Shown here: positions 58,186-64,000 of the stretch, piece after piece
How positions within the stretch are numbered: the first letter of the stretch is position 1
Layout: the number at the start of each line of letters is the position of its first letter
From: UBA3069 sp050633465
GTDB taxonomy: Bacteria; Pseudomonadota; Alphaproteobacteria; Rhodobacterales; Rhodobacteraceae
DNA: 64,000 bases
Assembly (NCBI GenBank): GCA_050633465.1
Contig: JBOEGO010000002.1
Coordinates: forward strand, 1-64,000
Direction: 5' to 3'
Position numbers and translations under genes: made by a program
The notes under the pieces: generated by a model
What the model was told of the DNA's origin: nothing
The model's input: only the letters and a program-made list of their open reading frames with translations
The model's database searches: none

Positions 58186-59025
58186 ATGGCCGATCCCCTG
58201 ATCCACAACCCCAAGGGCGGAATGCCCCGCCTGCTGGCCATCATGGCCGCCCTGCGCGACCCGAAAACCGGCTGCCCATGGGACATCGAACAGGATTTCG
58301 CCTCTATCGCGCCCTACACGATTGAAGAAGCATACGAGGTCGCAGACGCGATCGAACGCCAGCAATGGGGTGAATTGCGCGGCGAATTGGGTGATTTGCT
58401 GTTTCAATCGGTGTTTCACGCGCAAATCGCATCAGACAAGGGGCTGTTCGCCTTTGACGATGTGGTGAACGACATTTCCGATAAAATGGTCGCCCGTCAT
58501 CCGCATGTGTTCGGCGATGAATCCAACGCGAAATCCGCTGATCAACAGACGCGGGACTGGGAAACCATCAAAGCGGCCGAACGCGCCAGCAAGGCGCAGA
58601 CCCGCACATTGGACGGGGTCGCCGTGCATCTGCCCGCGCTGTTGCGGGCGGTCAAATTGCAAAAACGCGCCGCGCGGGTCGGGTTTGACTGGCCATCAGA
58701 CAATCAGGTGATCGACAAAATCATCGAAGAGGCACAAGAGCTGCGCGAGGCCCGCGCCGATTTGACCCAGACCGAGGTCGAAGAGGAATTTGGCGATCTG
58801 CTGTTCGTCATGGCCAATCTGGCGCGGCACTGGGGCGTAGAACCCGAATCTGCGCTGCGCGCCGCCAATCAAAAATTCACACGCCGTTTCAACATGATAG
58901 AGGACGCCCTTGCAGCAGATGGGCGCCGCCCTGATGACAGTGATCTGGCCGAAATGGATGCCCTGTGGGACCGCGCCAAACAGGCGGAAAAAGCGGCCAG
59001 ACCCCGCGCGGACAATCCCGACTGA
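58186..59025 (+). CDS. mazG: Nucleoside triphosphate pyrophosphohydrolase MazG
   Basis: A 279-residue enzyme that hydrolyses NTPs to NMPs and pyrophosphate. Two MazG helical domains in tandem are visible: the first at about 25-105 (CPWDIEQDFASIAPYTIEEAYEVADAI in parts, with the E-x-x-E pattern in EEAYEVADAIE and the Asp of GDLLFQ), the second around 185-255 (VIDKIIEEAQELREA, EEFGDLLFVMAN). The metal-binding E-x2-E-x12-E-x2-D pattern is intact in both. The start follows AAAGGCACCGCA. It is often monocistronic. The C-terminal tail (after 260) is charged and variable. Confidence 0.95.
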   Translation: MADPLIHNPKGGMPRLLAIMAALRDPKTGCPWDIEQDFASIAPYTIEEAYEVADAIERQQWGELRGELGDLLFQSVFHAQIASDKGLFAFDDVVNDISDKMVARHPHVFGDESNAKSADQQTRDWETIKAAERASKAQTRTLDGVAVHLPALLRAVKLQKRAARVGFDWPSDNQVIDKIIEEAQELREARADLTQTEVEEEFGDLLFVMANLARHWGVEPESALRAANQKFTRRFNMIEDALAADGRRPDDSDLAEMDALWDRAKQAEKAARPRADNPD

Positions 59026-59040
59026 TACAATCAGGCATTG

Positions 59041-59063
59041 ACCCGATGAAAATAGTCGGGTTT
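59041..59063 (+). terminator. Weak terminator-like hairpin after mazG
   Basis: ACCCGA (59041-59046) / TCGGGT (59056-59061) with a 9-base loop and only three T bases at the end. It may be a weak terminator or a structured leader element before the iron transporter gene. Confidence 0.4.
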
Positions 59064-59108
59064 ACGGATGCTGCAATTTCAATCAGCAGTCCCCGAAAGG
59101 ACGATTCC

Positions 59109-60122
59109 ATGTTCGCAAGACTGAAAACAGCCCTGATGGCCGCCACGGCCCTGACCGTCGCCACCCCGGTTCTGGCCGAAGAAGTGAACCTATATTCATA
59201 CCGCCAGCCCGAATTGCTGAAACCGCTGACCGATGCCTTCACCGCTGAAACCGGCATCGACGTCAACGTGGCCTATCTGGAAAAAGGCATGGTCGAACGG
59301 CTCAAGGCCGAGGGAGACCGCTCCCCCGCCGATCTGGTGCTGACGGTGGATATTTCCCGCCTCAACGCCGTGGTCGAAGCAGGGCTGACCCAGCCCGTGA
59401 CCAGCGATGTTCTGACCGCCAACGTGCCCCCCGCGTTTCACGACCCCGAAGGCAACTGGTGGGGGCTGACCACCCGTGCGCGCGTGGTTTACGCCAGCCG
59501 TGACCGCGTGGCCGACGGCGAGGTCACAACCTACGAGGATCTGGCCGACCCGAAATGGAAAGGCCGCATCTGCACCCGTTCCGGCACCCATGCCTATAAC
59601 GTGGCGCTGACTGCCGCCGTGCTGCACCACAACGGCGAAGAGGCCACCAAAACATGGCTGCAAGGTGTCAAGGACAACCTTGGCCGCAAACCACAGGGCA
59701 ATGACCGCGCGCAGGTCAAGGCGATCTGGGCAGGCGAATGCGACATCTCGCTCGGCAATACCTATTATATGGGTAAAATGTTGAAAGACCCTGAACAAAA
59801 AGAATGGGCCGATTCCGTGCGTATCATCTTCCCGACATTCGAAAATGGCGGCACCCATGTCAACATTTCCGGCGTGGCCATGGTGAAATCTGCACCTAAC
59901 CACGATAACGCGTTGAAAATGATGGAATTCCTGTCCTCTCCCGAGGCGCAGAAAATCTATGCTGCGGCCAATACCGAATACCCGATCGCGCCGGGCGTCG
60001 AACCCGACGATCTGGTCAAAAGCTGGGGCAGCTTTACCGCGGATGATGTCAATCTGATGGATCTGGCCACCAAACGCGGCGATGCCCTGCGCCTGACCGA
60101 AGAGGTGGATTTCGACGGCTGA
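59109..60122 (+). CDS. Fe(3+) ABC transporter substrate-binding protein
   Basis: A 337-residue periplasmic binding protein of the FbpA/FutA/AfuA type. A Sec signal peptide (MFARLKTALMAATALTVATPVLA) ends near residue 23. The mature protein starts EEVNLYSYRQPELL, where a Tyr from the Y-S-Y-R-Q stretch is a known iron ligand in FutA-like proteins, and a C-terminal TYYMG (about 218-222) holds the Tyr pair that binds ferric iron. The permease and ATPase are not in this window. The gene has AAAGGACGATTCC upstream and a terminator downstream, so it is transcribed alone. Confidence 0.9.
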   Translation: MFARLKTALMAATALTVATPVLAEEVNLYSYRQPELLKPLTDAFTAETGIDVNVAYLEKGMVERLKAEGDRSPADLVLTVDISRLNAVVEAGLTQPVTSDVLTANVPPAFHDPEGNWWGLTTRARVVYASRDRVADGEVTTYEDLADPKWKGRICTRSGTHAYNVALTAAVLHHNGEEATKTWLQGVKDNLGRKPQGNDRAQVKAIWAGECDISLGNTYYMGKMLKDPEQKEWADSVRIIFPTFENGGTHVNISGVAMVKSAPNHDNALKMMEFLSSPEAQKIYAAANTEYPIAPGVEPDDLVKSWGSFTADDVNLMDLATKRGDALRLTEEVDFDG

Positions 60123-60149
60123 TCCGCCATCGCATCACCCACAAACAAC

Positions 60150-60181
60150 AAAGGGCGGCCCATATGGACCGCCCTTTTTTA
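60150..60181. terminator. Terminator after the iron-binding protein gene
   Basis: AAAGGGCGG (60150-60158) / CCGCCCTTT (60169-60177), loop CCCATATGGA, then TTTT. It also suits the convergent ABC-F gene because A bases precede it. Confidence 0.87.
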
Positions 60182-60213
60182 ATAAAACCAATGGATTAAA
60201 GCGCGTAGCTAAA

Positions 60214-62019
60214 TCAACCCGCCTTTTCCTCCAACCCGATCCATTCTTCTTCGGCTGCGGCCAATGCCTGCTGGCGTTCCACCAATGCCTCGGTGCCCTT
60301 TTTGAACTTCAGCGGTTCTTTGGCATAGAGGTCCGGCTGCGCCAGAAACGCCTCCAGCTTGGCAATCTCTGCTTCGAACCGCTCGATCACGGCGGGCAGT
60401 TCCTCCAGGCGGTGCTTTTCGGTGAAAGACAGGCCGTTCGCCTTGGTTGCGGGTTTTTCCTGCGTTACCTTCGCCTCAGAAACCTTTGATTTGGATTGTT
60501 TTTCCAATACCTCGCTGCGCTGCGACTGATAATCCGACCAGCCGCCCGCATAGACAGTGGCGCGCCCGTCACCCTCCATCGCGATGGTGGTCGCGGCGGC
60601 GCGGTCCAGAAAATCGCGGTCGTGGCTGACCAGCAAAACCGTGCCATCGTAATCGTCCAGCAATTCCTGCAACAGGTCCAGCGTTTCAATATCCAGATCG
60701 TTGGTGGGTTCATCCAAGACCAACAGGTTCGATTCCTTGGCCATCAATTTGGCCAGCAACAACCGCGCCTTTTCCCCGCCCGACAGTGACCGCACGGGCG
60801 CGCGGGCCTGACGTTCATCAAACAGGAATTCCTTAAGGTATCCAACCACATGCTTGGGCTGGCCACGCACCAATACCTGATCCGCCTTGCCCGACACCCG
60901 CATTTCTGGATCGCCTGTCAGGCTGTCCCACAGGGTCATGTCAGGGTCCAGTTGCGCCCGCGCCTGATCGAAAATCGCGGGCAACAGATTGGTGCCCAGG
61001 CTGACCCTGCCGGAATCAGGCTGTTCCTGCCCCATCAGCATTTTCAACAGCGTGGTTTTGCCCACCCCGTTTGGCCCAACAAAGGCCACGCGATCACCAC
61101 GCTGGATTTTCATGCTAAAGTCGCGCAGGATCACCTTCCCGTCGTAAGACTTTGAAATTCCTTCGACTTCAACAACCTTCTTGCCCGATTTCGGCCCGGA
61201 TTCCAGCGCCATCGCCGCCGCGCCCTGCCGCTTGATCTGGCCTGCGCGTTCCGATCGCAACTCCTGCAATGCGCGCACGCGGCCCTGATTGCGCTTGCGC
61301 CGCGCCGAAATGCCCTCGACTGCCCAACGCGCCTCTGACTTGATCTTGCGATCAAGTTTGTGGCGCTGCATGTCCTCTTCTTCCCAGATTTTGTCGCGCC
61401 ATGCCTCGAACCCATCAAAACCGGTTTCCTGACGGCGCACCGCCCCGCGATCAATCCATAGGGTCGCCCGCGTCAGGGCACGCAGAAACGCGCGGTCGTG
61501 GCTGATCAGAACATAGCCGGTGCGGGTGTCTTTCAGCTCCCCCTCCAGCCATGCGATGGCTTCGATGTCCAGATGGTTGGTGGGTTCGTCCAGCAGCATC
61601 AATTCGGGCGCTTCGGCCATCAGCTTGGCCAATGCAGCGCGGCGGCGTTCACCGCCGGATGCCACGTTGACGTCGCGTGCGGGGTCGAATTTCAGCCCCT
61701 CGGCCACGGCATAAACCCGCCACTCCTCGCCCATATCCAACCCGCTGGATGCATAGTCGCCCAGCGTGGCGAATCCCTCCATCGTGGGGTCCTGTTCCAT
61801 ATATCCGACGCGGATACCGGGGCTGATGATGGTCGCCCCCTTGTCGGGTTCGACCAGTCCGGCCATCACCTTCATCAGGGTGGATTTACCCGATCCGTTG
61901 CGCCCTACCAGGGCCACACGGTCGCCGGGTTGCACCACCAGCGACAGGTCGTCAAAGACCGGATCGCCGCCAAAGGTGAGTGAAATATCGGTGAGTTGTA
62001 AAAGGGGTGCGCGTGCCAT
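60214..62019 (-). CDS. uup: ABC-F ATPase, Uup-like
   Basis: A 601-residue soluble ATPase with two ABC domains. Domain 1: Walker A GRNGSGKST, signature ASGGERRRA, Walker B LLLDEPTNHLD. Domain 2: Walker A GPNGVGKTT, signature LSGGEKARL, Walker B LVLDEPTNDLD. The C-terminal 80 residues form a helical coiled coil (SFTEKHRLEELPAVIERFE in part) like the DNA-binding tail of Uup. Uup-like proteins act on ribosomes or in DNA repair-related processes; the precise role is unclear. It is the second ABC-F gene in the window, different in branch from the one at 39640. Confidence 0.9.
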   Translation of the reverse strand: MARAPLLQLTDISLTFGGDPVFDDLSLVVQPGDRVALVGRNGSGKSTLMKVMAGLVEPDKGATIISPGIRVGYMEQDPTMEGFATLGDYASSGLDMGEEWRVYAVAEGLKFDPARDVNVASGGERRRAALAKLMAEAPELMLLDEPTNHLDIEAIAWLEGELKDTRTGYVLISHDRAFLRALTRATLWIDRGAVRRQETGFDGFEAWRDKIWEEEDMQRHKLDRKIKSEARWAVEGISARRKRNQGRVRALQELRSERAGQIKRQGAAAMALESGPKSGKKVVEVEGISKSYDGKVILRDFSMKIQRGDRVAFVGPNGVGKTTLLKMLMGQEQPDSGRVSLGTNLLPAIFDQARAQLDPDMTLWDSLTGDPEMRVSGKADQVLVRGQPKHVVGYLKEFLFDERQARAPVRSLSGGEKARLLLAKLMAKESNLLVLDEPTNDLDIETLDLLQELLDDYDGTVLLVSHDRDFLDRAAATTIAMEGDGRATVYAGGWSDYQSQRSEVLEKQSKSKVSEAKVTQEKPATKANGLSFTEKHRLEELPAVIERFEAEIAKLEAFLAQPDLYAKEPLKFKKGTEALVERQQALAAAEEEWIGLEEKAG

Positions 62020-62062
62020 GCTGCGCAGCTAATCCCCCCTGCGCCCGCCGTCAAGCGCGCGC

Positions 62063-62082
62063 GAATTTCGTATTCGAAATTC
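62063..62082. promoter_or_regulatory. AT-rich inverted repeat between olsB and uup
   Basis: GAATTTCG (62063-62070) / CGAAATTC (62075-62082) with loop TATT, followed by two further GAATTC words within 25 bases. It stands out in GC-rich DNA and lies upstream of the uup start (62019), so it may be an operator or a transcription barrier. Confidence 0.4.
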
Positions 62083-62123
62083 GAACCGGAATTCGGCACG
62101 AATTCCGCCCCCGTTGCCGGCGA

Positions 62124-62855
62124 TCACCCCGCCACAGCGCGCAGCAGCCTTTTGCGTGCGGGGGGAATCGCCTTGATTTCCAGTCCGGTGAACACATGCA
62201 GCGTGTTCATTTTGCGATCCACCACCGCATGATCCGACACCCAGCCGCCCATCAACAGATAGGTGCGCAGCAAGGGCGGCATCCGCAGCATCGCCAGTTT
62301 TTTATCCGCCTTGCGCTGGCGCAGCTTGCCAAACCGGAACACCTGCGGTGCCTTGACCCGCGGCAGCCAGCGTTTGGGCGCCATATGCCCCTGACGCAGC
62401 ATGGTGAATGCGTCCAGATACTCGCCCTCTTCGACGCCCTTGAACGACGAACAGCCAAACAGCATTTCCACCCCGTTTTCATCGACATAGGCGGTCATCG
62501 CGCCCCATGCCACGCGCAGGATATCAGGATCAGACACATCAGGATGGATGCAAAACCGCCCCATTTCCACCATCGGGCCGTTGAACCGCTCCAGCCCTTT
62601 CAGCTCGTAAAACTGCGCTGAATAGCTGCGCCCGATTTCGGCACCGCCCGACAGGGGCAGGATGCGAAAACAACAGACCAGCCTGCCGGTTTTCACCTCG
62701 GAAATCAGGAAATGCGTGCATTCTGCGTCGAAATCATCGGCGTCCAGCCCCTCGCCCCCGTGAAACGCCAGATGGCGCAGGGTTTGGGCGGCGGCAATAT
62801 CGGCGGGGCTGGTGGCCAGCCGCGTGGCATAGCGGCCCTTTTTCAGTAACAGCAT
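62124..62855 (-). CDS. olsB: L-ornithine N-alpha-acyltransferase (OlsB-like)
   Basis: A 243-residue acyltransferase of the GNAT/autoinducer-synthase-like fold that transfers a 3-hydroxyacyl chain from acyl carrier protein to the alpha-amino group of ornithine, the first step of ornithine lipid synthesis. Seen: QTLRHLAFHGGEGLDADDFDAECTHFLI in part, GAEIGRSYSAQFYEL, FNGPMVEMGRFCIHP and GCSSFKGVEEGEYLDAFTML; this combination of motifs is characteristic. ATG 62855 follows AAAGGGATACGCAGG. The second enzyme (OlsA) is not in the window. Ornithine lipids are common membrane lipids in Rhodobacteraceae, especially under low phosphate. Confidence 0.9.
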   Translation of the reverse strand: MLLLKKGRYATRLATSPADIAAAQTLRHLAFHGGEGLDADDFDAECTHFLISEVKTGRLVCCFRILPLSGGAEIGRSYSAQFYELKGLERFNGPMVEMGRFCIHPDVSDPDILRVAWGAMTAYVDENGVEMLFGCSSFKGVEEGEYLDAFTMLRQGHMAPKRWLPRVKAPQVFRFGKLRQRKADKKLAMLRMPPLLRTYLLMGGWVSDHAVVDRKMNTLHVFTGLEIKAIPPARKRLLRAVAG

Positions 62856-63026
62856 CCTGCGTATCCCTTTCTGGGTCCGGTTCAAGCTATGTAGCCTGCG
62901 CTTATCATACAAGATGTGACGTATCGGTGACGCCCCGCCCATGCCCCGTCCCTGACCACCCCCAAAAACGAAAACGGGCCAGCCCCTGACAGACCAGCCC
63001 GCATAAATCCTGCCATTGACCCCGGT

Positions 63027-63494
63027 TTAACCCGGCCCGCCGCCCAGACCACTTGGCCCGATCCGGCCAATCGCGCCCAGCAACTGGCGGAAAAAGCTTT
63101 TGTTGGTGACAGAACTGTCGGTCACACGGCGCGACAGTGGCACCGCCTGCCCGTCCGTCAAATCGAACCGTTCGATATTTTGCACCACCCCGGATTGATC
63201 AAAACTGATCGCCAGCATCTGGCGCTCGATCACCTCGGGGCGTTTATAGGCGTAATGGCGCATCCGCGAACGCACATAAAAATAATCGCCCCCCGCCAGC
63301 AATCCGTCTGTAGAGGGCGCACCAACGGATTCGCGCACCGTGTCGCGGGTGTCGACACCGACCGTGATCGCGGAAAGATCCTCGTCATTGGGGACATAGC
63401 CGTGATTGCGATACTGCGCAGCACAACCTGCCACAGCCATCAGAACCAGCCCCATCAGGGCGAATTTCATACGGTTTCTATTGCCTGCCGACAT
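63027..63494 (-). CDS. bamE: Outer membrane protein assembly factor BamE
   Basis: A 155-residue lipoprotein of the BAM complex. The lipobox at VLMAVAGC gives lipid attachment at Cys24. The SmpA/OmlA fold follows (about 40-110: LSAITVGVDTRDTVRESVGAPST in parts, and GGDYFYVRSRMRHYAYKRPEV), with a C-terminal extension to 155. ATG 63494 is preceded by AGAGGGCAGCA. It is divergent from the YceD-like gene, an order typical of Rhodobacteraceae. About 60 bases right of the open frame belong to the promoter region. Confidence 0.92.
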   Translation of the reverse strand: MSAGNRNRMKFALMGLVLMAVAGCAAQYRNHGYVPNDEDLSAITVGVDTRDTVRESVGAPSTDGLLAGGDYFYVRSRMRHYAYKRPEVIERQMLAISFDQSGVVQNIERFDLTDGQAVPLSRRVTDSSVTNKSFFRQLLGAIGRIGPSGLGGGPG

Positions 63495-63583
63495 TGCTGC
63501 CCTCTTGTCTTCGCACGATGTGCCTTTTATCCGCTTACAGATAGATTGCCCTATGTTCAAGAATGGGTTCAACAATGGATGCT

Positions 63584-64000
63584 TTATGATGCGCGAACCG
63601 ACCACACCTGACAGCACCGGCGTTTTGCGGGTGTCCAGCCTGTCAACCAGTCACCCGACCACATTTGAACGCCGCCCCGACAGCGACCAGTTGCGCACAA
63701 TCGCGGCCGAACTGGGCCTGCAGGGGCTGCGCAAACTGTCGTTTTCCGGCACGCTGCAACCCGATGGCAAACGCGACTGGCGGTTGGATGCCACCCTTGG
63801 CGCAACGGTCACCCAGCCCTGCGTTGTCACGCTGGATCCCGTGGTGACGCGGCTGGATGAACCGGTGATGCGGCGGTTTCTGGCCGATTTCGACGATTCC
63901 CAGCCCACTGGCGAAGAGGCCGAAATGCCCGAGGACGACAGCACAGACCCCCTGCGCGATGTGATCGACCTGGATCAGGTGATGATCGAATCCCTGGCGC
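63584..64000 (+). CDS. YceD family (DUF177) protein, 5' part
   Basis: An open frame from ATG 63584 (MMREPTTPDSTG) that runs past the right edge, 139 residues so far; a second ATG is at 63587. It matches the DUF177/YceD family: TQPCVVTLDPVVTRLDEPVMRRFLADF in parts and DPLRDVIDLDQVMIESLA with the acidic D/E-rich C-terminal stretch. YceD proteins are linked to 23S rRNA or ribosome biogenesis and usually precede rpmF and plsX. It has no stop in the window. It is divergent from bamE by about 90 bases. Confidence 0.85.

Overview
The window reads as chromosomal DNA of an alphaproteobacterium, most likely Rhodobacteraceae (Roseobacter group). This is inferred from gene content, high GC with GC-ending codons, and local orders typical of that family: pepA-holC beside lptFG-lptD-surA-pdxA-rsmA, prmC-prfA, NasTS-controlled nitrate assimilation, and bamE divergent from a yceD/DUF177 gene. 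I see no CRISPR array, intact insertion sequence, prophage or rRNA operon. About 62 protein genes and two tRNA genes can be supported. Both window ends cut through genes.

Layout. 1-1.1 kb: the end of a corrinoid (B12) methyl-carrier gene and a DUF1638 gene. 1.1-5.6 kb: housekeeping genes (sufE, a lipoprotein, rnd, purN, purM). 5.75-17.8 kb: a tRNA(CAU), then a complete nitrate assimilation locus: nasT-nasS regulators, an RNA leader with two ANTAR-type hairpins and a terminator, a nitrate ABC transporter (nrtA, nrtB and a double-ATPase gene), nitrite reductase nirBD and nitrate reductase nasA. 17.8-20.1 kb: a histidine kinase with no partner here and a metallo-beta-lactamase-fold hydrolase. 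20.2-21.2 kb: tRNA-Asn followed by about 0.9 kb without a convincing gene. 21.2-24.3 kb: a formate/nitrite channel gene, a fused PP2C phosphatase-protein kinase and cyanase. 24.5-26.7 kb: monomeric NADP-isocitrate dehydrogenase. 26.8-38.3 kb: a catabolic island for shikimate/quinate-type compounds: a minus-strand pair (TIM-barrel isomerase, FAD oxidoreductase), a LysR regulator, a TctCBA transporter, a Gfo/Idh/MocA dehydrogenase, a shikimate/quinate dehydrogenase, a 3-dehydroshikimate dehydratase fused to a VOC domain, and RidA. 38.5-64 kb: mostly core genes for nucleotide metabolism, two ABC-F proteins, LPS export, outer-membrane biogenesis, translation termination, arginine-derivative hydrolysis, iron uptake, and ornithine-lipid synthesis.

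How it works together. NasS should sense nitrate and release NasT. NasT should then bind the nas leader, where its second hairpin shares bases with the terminator, so the transporter and nitrate and nitrite reductases are read through. Nitrite uptake and cyanate breakdown sit in a second cluster that also carries its own kinase/phosphatase. The shikimate cluster imports an acidic substrate, oxidises it to 3-dehydroshikimate and dehydrates it to protocatechuate. The ring-cleavage genes are not in this window.

The most interesting signals are the mutually exclusive antiterminator and terminator in the nas leader, a hairpin with the identical loop upstream of the nitrite channel gene, the channel-kinase/phosphatase-cyanase cluster, the unassigned flavoprotein-isomerase pair, and several unexplained repeats, including six perfect-length 12-bp repeats that carry a gene's stop codon.
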